Shown here: positions 10,641 to 19,943 of the stretch, piece by piece
Position numbering within the stretch: position 1 is the stretch's first letter
How the letters are laid out: the number at the start of each line of letters is the position of its first letter
Source of the DNA: Gymnothorax reevesii
Taxonomy: Eukaryota; Chordata; Actinopteri; Anguilliformes; Muraenidae
Direction of reading: 5' to 3'
Assembly (NCBI GenBank): GCA_029721435.1
Contig: CM056583.1
Location: forward strand, 90,568,120 to 90,632,119
Length of the DNA: 64,000 nt
Notes under the pieces: generated by a model
What the model was told of the DNA's origin: nothing
The model's database searches: none
Seen by the model: the letters and a program-made list of their open reading frames with translations, nothing else
Made by a program: the position numbers and the translations under genes

Positions 10641-11097
10641 GTTTTCCAATTCAAGAATAATCAAGTGGCAATTGAAGACTCGGCTTCTCTCCCCCATGCG
10701 ATCTGTACTGGGCTTCAGTACAGAGAAATAATTTAATTGTAATTAGGTCTTTGGACCGGCACTCGGCAATGTTTCAGAACTCTTCAGCGAATGAAGGTAA
10801 TTCTGGTCACTAGTACGTGGTTTCGTCCGTTTACATTTTTCAATCAGACAGCTGTCTATTTTTTACAGCGAGTTGCGTGACCGTGCTGCAAAAACAGGTG
10901 TACGTACTTGTCGACGGAATTACCTTAACTCGCTGAAGAGTTCTGAAAGGCCGTTGCCGAGTGCCGGTGCATAGACCTAATTATAATTAAATTATTTTTC
11001 TGTACTGAATGCAACCCATTATTTTGTGGCTTTTAGATCGCACGGGGAGAGAAGCCGTGTCTTCAATTGCCTCTTGATTAATCTTGAATTGGAAAAC
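10641..11097. mobile_element. Foldback/MITE-like palindrome, 457 bp
   Basis: The sequence from 10,641 (GTTTTCCAATTCAAGA) to about 10,825 reappears inverted at 10,901-11,097, including the blocks CGGCTTCTCTCCCC, AATAATTTAATT, CCGGCACTCGGCAA and AACTCTTCAGCGA. The arms are roughly 85-90 percent alike, with small indels and a 75-bp spacer. The outer ends are sharp but no clear target duplication is seen. It is noncoding. Confidence 0.83.
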
Positions 11098-11279
11098 ATG
11101 TTCATGAAGGAAAACCATCTAGAATTACCCAGGACAAATTGTTGTCAATGAAGGGAGGGATATTAGCCCCGGAATTTTCAGGTCTAACACTGCCTCTGGC
11201 TCCAAGTCACACAGAGTTAAAAACACAGAATGCAGCCGCATTCCCAGTTTGAGAGTGCAGCTCTTTCAAACTCTTAACA

Positions 11280-11329
11280 GCACCTCCACCTCAATGAGCA
11301 GCTGCTGTGGCTCGTTGAGGTGGAGGTGC
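11280..11329. repeat. Hairpin with 20-bp GC-rich arms
   Basis: GCACCTCCACCTCAATGAGC at 11,280-11,299 pairs with 11,310-11,329 at 19 of 20 positions around a 10-base loop. Confidence 0.85.
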
Positions 11330-12215
11330 AGACAGCAGGAGGGGGGAGGGCCTGCAGGGCTGGACCATCACAAGCGACTTACAAAATGAATGGCACCCTG
11401 AACCAAAACAGCTGCCACAACGTCCTGCAGCGCCATGCAGTACCCGCTGGTGTGCGCCTAGCTGGTCAGGGGTTCATTCTACAGCAGTCTCCAGCTAGAA
11501 ACACAACCCCAACATCGGTTAGACTGCATCTCCCAACTCTCTGATGCTGCATGTTCCAATTCATACAACAGGAAAGTTCCGAAGCCAATCAGAGCTCTCT
11601 GACCTAAGCAGGCATCTCACTTCAAGTTCATTTGGAAGGCAGTTGAGGCTCCTTGGCCCAGTTGGATTCTCTCTCCATCAACACCCCTCCCCCCACCTAC
11701 AAGAAAATTTACCCTCAGATTTGCATGAATAACAAAAGTGACCCATTTGGCCATGAAGAAAGTGAGTCTCACTTAAAAAGCGAGCTGTTTGCATCTCGGA
11801 TAGAAAACCCCACTCTTACCTGTCCCAAGCCCTGGAAGTGAACCGAAACCAAAAAAGAAACATTTTCAAACAACATATTGAACAAGGGATAACAAAGACA
11901 AAACTGAGACACAGGCCATTCACACAAACACAACCAAGTCAAAACATAGCAAAAACTCCAGAATGGCAATCAGACCTGGATTTTAAACCAGGTGGTGGAT
12001 CCGGATTGGTTGACTGGTGAATGACACCGGAGCTTGGATTGGTGGAAGTGGGACTGGAAAGGCAGTGGTTGGTGGAGGCAGGACTTAATGGATGAGGACT
12101 GACAGGCGGCACAACAAATGAAGATGGAGACAAATGAAGGCAAGGAAGTCAAACAAAACACACATGTGGCATATAGCAGCAGATAAATCTGAGCAAGCAT
12201 TAAAGTAACTGGATT
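11330..12215. other. Unassigned GC-richer repeat-like sequence
   Basis: Short open frames on both strands lack recognisable motifs. Composition differs from the AT-rich surroundings, which suggests an old element. No ends could be defined. Confidence 0.3.
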
Positions 12216-12219
12216 TAAA

Positions 12220-12500
12220 GGAGAATTCCGGTGTGAAATTGACTTGGGGTGTATTGAAACATGATAATGAGTACTAACCTTTGTCTAATACCCCACCTCC
12301 GTACGCACGCAACATTTCAAAATAAATGGCTTTTTAGCCGAAGCTCCCAACAGGCTTACAATGGTTGTGAATCGGGCATAACGTTGCCATGCAAAGAAAT
12401 CGCTATTTTTTATGATTAACAAGGCTCAAAGTAGCTCCACACTTGATCACTAGAATTCCGAGGGCCCTGACATTTAAAACGATGCACTGACAGCAAATAA
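12220..12500 (+). repeat. Probable dispersed fish repeat
   Basis: Begins GGAGAATTCCGGTGTGAAAT and continues GGGGTGTATTGAAACATGAT. I recall this wording from noncoding repeats common in fish genomes, but cannot name the family. No copy elsewhere in this window supports it. Confidence 0.35.
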
Positions 12501-12544
12501 TATGGTTTAACTCAAATATTACAATTAAAGGATATCCATTTATT

Positions 12545-13020
12545 TGGAAAAAAATGTCTGCTCGGGGCATTTACTTTCTGAATGATCTAATTGATGGAAA
12601 TGGGAAACTCATGTCATACAATAGTTTTTGTAATAGGTCTGGTGCCCTTTGCTCCACACAGAATTACAATCAATTGGCTGCAGCATTGCCTTCAGAATGG
12701 AAAAGAAAGACTAACAAAATAACTTCTCAGGAACTAGTATGTCGGCCCTCCATAAAAAATTTCAGTTGGGTTGCTTATAAAAAAATCAATAGGAAAATGT
12801 ATGATTTTTTTTTACAGAGACAAATAACCTAAAGGAAATTCCCTACAGAATTCATACATATTGGGAGGATTTAGTAGACACGCCAATCCCTTGGCTACGA
12901 GTTTTTAACTTAAATAATCAAATTTCTATTGGGACAAGGACTAGAATTTTCCAATACAAATTGTTATATAAAATCTTGGCAACAAATAAAATGTTGCAAA
13001 TATGGGGGAATAAGTACAGG
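12545..13020 (+). pseudogene. L1-type LINE ORF2, C-terminal fragment
   Basis: Frame one (12,554-12,832) encodes ARGIYFLNDLIDGNGKLMSY with SEWK and KNFSWVAYKKI downstream. After a stop and shift, a second frame carries PLPWLRVFNLNN, then TRTRIFQYKLLYKILATNKM. These are hallmarks of the region C-terminal to RT in L1/Tx1-like ORF2 (GI..L.DL, the P..W block and the IFQYKLLHRIL block). The polymerase core is missing. AT-rich, T-rich sequence follows to about 13,390 and may be its 3' UTR. Confidence 0.78.
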
Positions 13021-13516
13021 TGAGGGATGGGCATTACTCACCATATGAATGAATCTTATCTGCGTGAATAAGTTTGTGTGATCAGTTTTTTTTTCTTTTT
13101 TCCTTCTTCTTCTTATGGAGACATCACTGCATGTGAAAATACAATTCCAATCATGCATTGGAATGATGAGGCTTTAGGAGGTTTGGGGGGTCACAGGAGG
13201 ATTGATAGCTTTGAGAGTTGTTGGTGTGTGGTTACGTACTTTATTTTTCTAGGTTTTTTTTCCTTTCATTGCTTTTTTATATATTTTTTTCTTTTCTTTT
13301 CTGTATTTTCTTTGTTTAGTCCCTCCCTCAAGAGGTGATATATCATTGTATTTATGTCCGGCAAAATAATAAAGTATAAATAGAAGAAGAAATTAAAGAA
13401 GAATTAATCATACTGTGTATAAAACTTTCTAAAGAACAAGGACATTAATACTAGTACAGACATAACTATGTCATTGTATTATAAAGAAAGCTTTTGTGTG
13501 TGTATGTGTATATATA

Positions 13517-13518
<2 letters not shown>

Positions 13519-13554
<36 letters not shown>
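13519..13554 (+). repeat. (GT)n microsatellite
   Basis: About 17 GT units. Confidence 0.95.
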
Positions 13555-13557
<3 letters not shown>

Positions 13558-13889
13558 GCCACACCATATGCCAGTTAAACTCTCCAAATTGTGCAGACCA
13601 GTATATTTTCCCTCTCGGCAAAGTTGTGAAATCTAAACAACTTCTCAAATATCTGTTTCAGCAGGATTGTTTGGTGACACATTTGTAAGTTTCTGTGACA
13701 GCAGCATTCCCTTCAGTCCTCCTCAGGAGCTGCAGCTCACCGGAGATGGGATTTATGGCTCTTTGAAGGGAGCCGGATCTTCAGGAGCCAAAGACTGGCT
13801 CCTTGTTATTTCTTTTCTAGAAGTCAACCAGGGTAACTCGTTCATATCAAGGAAACAATCGCTGGTAGCAGTTATAAGTTAAGATTTAG

Positions 13890-14299
13890 AATAATTTAAA
13901 CTTACACATCCCTTACACATTTAAACTTACACATCCCAATATATACTCTTTTGGTGGGAATTATTCTGAAATATTGGTTATAATTTCATTTGGCTTGTGT
14001 TCTCATTGTAAACATTCCATAGGGTGGTGCCATATCCCCATGCTTTGACAGTGAGATCACTATTTAGAATTTTCCCTCACCTAAAAAACTTTGTGGCACA
14101 TAAAAACTACGCAGACTACAGATAACTTCCATACAAAACAACTTTATTGTAAAACTTTCCCACACAAGGACATTTTAACAATACAGAAAAAATGTAAAAA
14201 TATTAAATAAGAATGGAAAAATATATATGTTTATAAAAATATAAATAAAACTAGATTAAAAATTAGGACATGATAAACGTGAATGCAAAATTGTACTAC
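13890..14299. other. Unassigned AT-rich sequence
   Basis: A short direct duplication (ATTTAAACTTACACATCCC, twice near 13,900-13,938) is the only structure seen. Confidence 0.35.
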
Positions 14300-14704
14300 C
14301 CTACCTGCTGTTTGTACACCTGAACTACTTTAGAAACAGGAGCTCAGCTCCTAGACTCGAATCCATATCAGAACAGATACAGTGGCAAATGTCCTCGGTC
14401 CAGTAGGGAGGCGCTCACTAATATTCTCCTCCCCTAAGTTAGCAGCACATATATAGCTGCGTTCACGTGAATGGAGCGAGCTGTGGACAACTCAAACTCG
14501 GAGATGTCATTAGTTGTTCACGTGAAGGCAGCGGGACGACTCAGGCTCATGGGGCGCACAGATGACACCTGAAGGCAGCGTAGGCAATTTGCATATAAGA
14601 ATGGCTGGCGAACGAGCGGCTCGAAACTGCGAATTGGTTGTCATCGTTCACTTAAAAGAGCCGTTCAAAAGACTCAACTCGTTCGCGAACGTCACATCTC
14701 TACA
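14300..14704. mobile_element. Possible non-autonomous element end abutting the L1 fragment
   Basis: The right edge, read on the - strand, is AGAGATGTGACGTTCGCGAA followed by AACGAGTTGAGTC and AGTGAACGATGAC. This resembles fish MITE ends that begin (C)AGAGATGTGACG, rich in GAACGA words. It replaces the L1 reading frame abruptly at 14,705. The opposite end was not located, so the extent is approximate. Confidence 0.4.
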
Positions 14705-15135
14705 GCTCGCCCTGTGGTATTGCATCAAAGATCCCAGCATAATTCTTCAGGGTCACTGGCAGCTGGTATTTCAACAAAAATTCTTCATAAGAAAGTAAAA
14801 GACCTTGGTCACTGAGAAGTTGATCACCGGTAACTAATAAAATTCCATGCTCGATCCAATTATTATACAAAAGTACAACAGTGATTTATTTTTATAAAGG
14901 ATGTCTGTATTATTCCTTATGTAGTAGCTGGTTGGTGAGAAGCTGTGTTTGTAGATCAGTTTCCAGGCCAGCAGAGCTTGTTTGTGAAAGTTTGAAAGTT
15001 CAATAGAAAGCTTTTCAACTTTATAGTTACATTTCGATAAAAACTGTATTCCGCCTAATAGTCTAAATATATGTGCAGTAAAAAATGAGTTCCATAAGTT
15101 ATTCTGTTGTCTGCTTAAGTTAATTAAACAGTTGA
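14705..15135 (-). pseudogene. L1-type LINE ORF2 fragment (copy B)
   Basis: The - strand encodes LGGIQFLSKCNYKVEKLSIE, then SNFHKQALLAWKLIYKHSFS, and, after a frameshift near 14,880, NWIEHGILLV, LLSYEEFLLKYQ and YAGIFDAIPQGEL. This is the segment of L1-like ORF2 that follows the RT core. It is cut off at the C-terminal side by the element edge at 14,704. It is a different segment from the copy at 15,342-18,424, so two L1 insertions or one rearranged copy are present. Confidence 0.8.
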
Positions 15136-15341
15136 GCATGAGTAAAGTAGAATTCTTTTTTTTTAATTTATTTATTTTTACATAACATAAAGACAAATAT
15201 AAATAATAAATATAACAGTAACAGAATTAGAAAAATAATAAGAATAATAAAGGTAGTGATAATAAATAAATAAATAAATAAATGAATAAAAGCACATAAA
15301 GAAAAAGTAAATATTTCCAGAGGGATTGGGTGACAAGGCAC
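15136..15341. other. AT-rich LINE 3' tail with (AAAT)n
   Basis: Contains a TAAA-type tract near 15,265-15,290 directly downstream (on the - strand) of the L1 ORF2 stop. It probably represents that L1 copy's 3' UTR and tail. Confidence 0.5.
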
Positions 15342-15652
15342 TAAATATAGTTACCAAATACATACTTGGCATTGGCATTTTCTGTGTACTTGATGGAGTC
15401 CATATAGTTTTTAAATTCTGATACAAATGCTGGAAAGAAAGGTTTTGAGCCATCAAATTTTCTCTTATGGATGTGATATTTCGCCTGTAAAAATAAAAGA
15501 TTTATAATAAAAAGTTTGTCTATGTCCCTTACCTGTAAATCAAAAACCCCATAAGCAACATTTTTAAAGCAAAAGGAAAAGTTTGGAATTCAACGTGTTA
15601 ACAAAACTCAAAATTTGTGACCAAAATTCCTCTGTAAATGAACAAGTCCAAA
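15342..15652 (-). pseudogene. L1-type LINE ORF2 C-terminus, distal half of a split copy (copy A)
   Basis: The - strand reads CSFTEEFWSQIL, KNVAYGVFDL, DKLFIINLLFL, AKYHIHKRKF, then FVSEFKNYMDSIKYTENANA and a stop. This matches the extreme C-terminus of L1-like ORF2 (FW..., a ...FIINLL.LLAK..IHK..W block, then a final KxY.xSI). It begins exactly where the other half at 18,149 leaves off. The 2.5-kb repeat between them is therefore an insertion into this ORF. Confidence 0.85.
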
Positions 15653-16141
15653 TATAAGCTGCAAGCAGCGCTGAACAGGCCCTCGCAACCTTGCGCACGT
15701 TGGAGTTAGTGGTGATATTCTGACGGGTGCAGCTGTGCACTCACGACCGTTTGACAGGTCTAGTGCAGGCCCCAACCTGTGAGAAAGTGTCGAGCGAATC
15801 GGACAAAGCTGAAAGAGTTATGACAAGTTGATACTTCATCCACCAGGGGGCGCTCAAAGCGTAATCAAACGTGGGCAGGTGCATTCAGGGGCAGACCCTC
15901 AGCAGAAATATGTAGTTTCGAGGAAATCGGCCAATTTCAATGTAAAATATGGCATTTCCTGTTTCCGCAAGGAGGTGCCATGACCAAGATTGCCTACGAG
16001 CATATGTACAGGAATTTTTAATCCATTTGGGTGAAGTATGAGTGAGAGAGGGCAGCTCGAATGTGCATGGCGAGGCATCAGAAATGGGGACGCCATAGCA
16101 GCCACACCCATTGAGCTACAGTCATGCAGAGCACACCTTTT

Positions 16142-16623
16142 TTTTTTTTTTTTTTTATAAATTTGGCATCTCCAATCCCACCCGAATTTGGAATTCCCAA
16201 TTGGGGAACTATGTACATGGCTTGCTCGTATGCAACCCCTTGCTGCCAACTCAGGATAGTGAAGACAGTTCACGGCTCTCCTCCGAAGCACGTGCCTGTC
16301 AGCCACTGATTCTTGTACACTCGCTGGTTGAATCTTCGCAAGTTCAGAGCGAGGGCGGAGGATACCCGGACATGAACCAAGCCGGATTCTTCCTGACGAG
16401 CGCCCGTCTGGCCAACAGGAGGCGCTGGAGCAACGAACAAAGCTGTTATCTAATGCCCAAATCCGGCAGTCCCTTCCCAATTTGTAACCCTGTAGCGCGA
16501 TAGCCAATTGTGCGCTACTCTGAAAAAGCTGCCGACCCCTGCCGGTGGGTACGCCGAGGATCGAACCCGCGACGTGGTGAGCGCAGTGCGCAGTGCCTTA
16601 ACCGTGTGAGCCACCCGGCAGCC
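16142..16623 (-). mobile_element. tRNA-derived SINE with target duplication
   Basis: On the - strand the element begins with a tRNA-like head with an A box (TGGCTCACACGGTTAAGGC) and a B box (GGGTTCGATCC). It continues through about 370 bp of tRNA-unrelated body and ends in a poly-A run (poly-T at 16,138-16,156 on the + strand). A 15-bp direct repeat, CAGAGCACACCTTTT, flanks it at 16,127-16,141 and 16,624-16,638. This is a complete, clearly retroposed SINE of about 480 bp, long for a fish SINE. It lies inside the 2.5-kb repeat and is younger than it. Transcription by RNA polymerase III from the internal promoter is expected for the class. Confidence 0.92.
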
Positions 16624-16991
16624 CAGAGCACACCTTTTGATCAACATGGTCTCTTGATGATCTGTAATAAATATGAGGTTGATTGGACGGAGTCGCTAGG
16701 AGGAGTTTGTTAAAGTACATTGTGAGGAAATGTACCAAAATGACACGTTAAAATCAAAATGGCTGACTTCCTGTTTGGAGTTGACCAATGGTGCCAGAGA
16801 CTTTTTTGTTTGTCTTGGCAACATACACACATCTACCAATTTTCATCTTCCTATTCCAAAAAACCCCTATGGGGAGGGGTTTTATAAAAGTTCAAGGGGG
16901 CGCTATCGAGGCATTTTGCAGCCCTCAACGCCACTATCAGATGTAAGAGCTCATCACCCTTGACCTGAGTATCTATTTTTTATGATGATAC

Positions 16992-17640
16992 GAGTTCATC
17001 AAAGACATCAAAAACCCAAACGTATTTTCATGGCAAGGGATCCATCGTCGTCGCGTCACCACACAAACGCCATTAGTCTTAGCTTCACAGTATTCATAAT
17101 GTAGCTTCAGCAATTTGTTCTGCATGTTAAAGAAGTGGATTGAGGTTGATGGGTTCAACTATGTGTCATCCGTACAAGTGAAAGTAATAACTGGTCACTT
17201 TCTGTTACCACAGGGGTGCCCTATTAGCAAAGTGGGAAGTTAATACATGTGGACATTCAGGGCGGAGCATTCATCTTTTCCAGCAAGTTTGAAGCTGCTA
17301 TAATCAAGTATGTGGGCGTGAGAGCATTGTGAATCCCAAAAATATTTTCTTGGCGAGGGATCCAAAGTTGCCACGTCACCACACGGACGACATTACGCGT
17401 AGCTTCGCAGCGTTCATAATGTAGCTTTATCAACTTGTTCTGCATGTTTTAGAAGTAGAATGTAGTTGATGGGTTCAACAATGTGTTGTCAGTGCAAGTG
17501 AAAGTAACAAGTGGTCACTTCCTGTTTCCACCAGGGGGCGCTATTAGCAAAGTGGAAAGTTAATATATCGGGACGTTCAGGGCAGAGCAGTCATCAAGTC
17601 CAGCAAGTTTGAGGCTTCTAAAATCAAGTATTTGAGCGTG
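16992..17640 (+). repeat. 320-bp tandem duplication
   Basis: The segment with TTCATAATGTAGCTT, GTTGATGGGTTCAAC and GCTATTAGCAAAGTGG-like blocks appears twice; GTTGATGGGTTCAAC starts at 17,145 and 17,465. A partial third copy follows. The copies have diverged visibly. Confidence 0.85.
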
Positions 17641-18059
17641 AGAGCATTGAGAATTTTTTTCATTGAGTCGCCAAACTTTGTCACACCCTAGCAGCCATGC
17701 CCTCTAGATGATCTGAACCAAATTTGAAGTCAATCAGACAAAAACCCTAGGAGGAGTTTGTTCTAAAATTCAAAAATTCAAATCAAAATTGCTGACTTCC
17801 TGTTGGGTTTAGGGCATGGATCCAATGAGACTATTTGTATGTCTGGGTATGATACAGATGTGTACCGAATTATGTCTGCCTATGAGAAAGTAACCGAATT
17901 TCCCTATTGGAATTTTGAAACGTGTTTAGGGGGTGCTATTTTGGCATTTTGCGTCGACCATGAACGTCCACCCAAAAATTAGTCCGGCTGGACGAATTTG
18001 GAAAGTTAGACGCGTTTTCACCATTGGGAAAGGGGCGAAATTGGCCTTTGAATTGTTGC

Positions 18060-18091
<32 letters not shown>
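18060..18091 (+). repeat. (TAA)n microsatellite near the repeat's right end
   Basis: About ten TAA units, 60 bp inside the end of the 2.5-kb repeat. Confidence 0.93.
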
Positions 18092-18095
<4 letters not shown>

Positions 18096-18148
18096 CAGTA
18101 TGATTTCAATAGGGTCCTCAGACGACTTTCAGTCGGCTCGGGCCCTAG

Positions 18149-18424
18149 AAAGGTGCGAGATGGTCTCTGGTGAGTTATTGCAGAATGAGCTGTTTATATC
18201 AATATCCTGTTTATATATCTGAAGGAATGCTTTAGCTTGGCAGAATCTATGGATAATTTTATATAAGATTTCTCTGACTTTGTTGGTAAGTAAGAATTGA
18301 AATGGCAGCGACCAGACTTTCTTCCAAGGTATATTCTTTACAATATTTTCCCAATATGAAATTAGGGATGGGGCAATTACAATTTCCTTTTGAAATAACC
18401 CTCTGATAGTTTTGTTAGTTTTTA
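18149..18424 (-). pseudogene. L1-type LINE ORF2, proximal half of the split copy (copy A)
   Basis: The - strand encodes PSLISYWENI, then PWKKVWSLPFQFLLTNKVRE, ILYKIIHRFCQAKAF and CNNSPETISHL. This is the IFQYKLLHRF-type block followed by the zinc-like C..C...(E)TI.HL motif of L1-like ORF2. Its frame ends at the insertion edge (18,148) and resumes at 15,652. Upstream it is cut by the 147-bp tandem array at 18,425. Confidence 0.85.
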
Positions 18425-19475
18425 CGCCTCGGCCGACTCCGGCCCGGAGGGGTTTTGTCGTCACCTGCGTGTCTGTCTGTCGTCCGTCCATGATTTTGTC
18501 CGGGCCAGTACTCGGCAACTAATCATCGCAGCTTCACCAAATTCGGCATGGTAACTCATTATGACCCATAGATGTGCAATGTCAGGTTTTTGCCGGATTT
18601 GACCTTTCACCTTAGCGCTGTGGCCTTGACCCTGGAAACCTTGCCCAGGTCAGTACTCGGCAACTAATCATCATAGCTTCACCAAATTTGGTATGGTCAC
18701 TCATTATGACCCATAGATGTGCAACGTCAGGTTTTTTGCTGGATTTGCCCTTTGACCTTAGCGCAATGACCTTGAGCCTGGAAATCTTGTCTGGGTCAGT
18801 ACTGCGCAACAAATGATCCCAGCTTCACCAAATTTGGTCTGATAACTCACCATGACCCAAAGATGCGCATCGTTAGGTTCTTTGCTGGATTTCGCCGTTG
18901 ACCTTAGCGCTGTGCAGAGGTGTATAATCCAGGTTCAGAAAGTAAAAGTCCATCCCAGGATATTGTTCCAGCCACAAAAGACCTGTCAGTTGGCCCTATT
19001 CTTCAGCTGGGAGGTAAAACTAACAAGTGAAATCTGCTGACAGGAGTTTACGGGTGGAATGAAAACATGGTTGGATTTTTACTTTTTGACCCCTGGAGTA
19101 TACACCTCTGGCGCTGTGACCTCGACCCTGGAAATCTTGTCCGGGTGACATTTTCTGGGCCAGTACTCAGCAACTAATGACCGCAGCTTCACCAAATTTG
19201 GTATGGTAACTCAGGATGACCCATAGATGTGCAAGGTCAGGGTTTTTGCTGGATTCGACCTTTGACCTTAGCTCTGTGACCTCGACCCTGAAAATCTTGT
19301 CTGGGTCAGTGCTCAGCAACTAATTATCGCAACTTCACCAAATTTGGTATGGTGACTCACTGTCACTCACATATGTGCAATGTCACCTTTTTTGCTGGAT
19401 TTGACCTTTGACCTTAACGCTGTGACGTTGAGGCAGGAAATCGTGTCTGGGCCGAGGGGTGTTCAGCAACGTGTT
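18425..19475 (+). repeat. Tandem array, about 147-bp unit, five copies
   Basis: CAGTACTCGGCAACTAAT-like words recur near 18,507, 18,651, 18,797, 19,161 and 19,306. Each is followed by CACCAAATTTGGTATGGT, CATAGATGTGCAA and GACCTTAGCGCTGTG. The wider gap between copies three and four is explained by the hAT MITE at 18,915-19,110. The array is bounded by CGGCCGACTCCGGCC on the left and GGGCCGAGGGG on the right, which may be the ends of the carrying element. Confidence 0.88.
18915..19110. mobile_element. hAT-type MITE inside the 147-bp array
   Basis: A 196-bp element with ends CAGAGGTGTATAATCCAGG and, inverted, CAGAGGTGTATACTCCAGG. It is flanked by perfect 8-bp copies of GCGCTGTG (18,907-18,914 and 19,111-19,118). 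The duplicated site is part of the array unit, so the array predates the insertion. Confidence 0.94.
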
Positions 19476-19628
19476 ATGTTTTTATGTGTAGCTGAGAAGC
19501 ACAGCGTTTGGAACATTGGAACAGTGATGAAGTCTGGTGCAACTTCACAAATTCTTCCTAACTGTAATCTGCTCATCGGCTATCTGTTAGAGTGCGAAAT
19601 TAGAAGTTACAGCTGGAACCTTCTAGAG

Positions 19629-19935
19629 CAGGGGTGGGCAATCACAGTCCTGGAGGGCCGGTGTGTATGCAGGTTTTTATTCCTATCAACTACCCTGACT
19701 AATTGAGTTAATTGATTGCATGCACAAATATAGAATTTCGCAATGATTCGATCAAAGGAAAATGTTTTATGAAGGGAGACAAGACTAGTCTTTGTAGTTT
19801 CATGATCATTTAAAGAAATGCGCATGAAACGTCAGATTTCATAAATGGTTTGGCTAATTGAGACAATCAACTAATTAAAGACCAGACGTTGGTGTGAAAA
19901 CCAGGGACAGATACGGCCCTCGCTGCCCACCTCTG
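19629..19935. mobile_element. hAT-type MITE
   Basis: A 307-bp element with ends CAGGGGTGGGCA and, inverted, CAGAGGTGGGCA. It is flanked by 8-bp TTCTAGAG (19,621-19,628) and TTCAAGAG (19,936-19,943), 7 of 8 identical. Noncoding. Confidence 0.88.
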
Positions 19936-19943
19936 TTCAAGAG

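Larger units (their letters stand above)
15653..18148 (+). mobile_element. 2.5-kb dispersed repeat inserted into L1 ORF2
   Basis: The insertion starts TATAAGCTGCAAGCAGCG and ends with a short hairpin (CGACTTTCAGTCG) followed by GCTCGGGCCCTAG. Removing it restores the L1 frame with no extra bases, so any target duplication is very short or absent. It contains repeated CCAGGGGGCGCT-type words, a 320-bp tandem duplication (16,992-17,640), a (TAA)n tract before the right end and a later SINE insertion. The terminal words are familiar to me as an abundant fish repeat. The end hairpin plus CTAG recalls Helitron 3' ends (hairpin then CTRR), but the left end does not start with TC. The class is therefore unproven. 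No ORF encodes a transposase. Confidence 0.75.

Noticed and set aside
13664..13835. Possible host exon (GLFGDTFVSFCDSSIPFSPP...) after CTGTTTCAG
   Set aside because: Short, no recognisable domain, no partner exon, and no ATG; splice-like borders alone are too weak.
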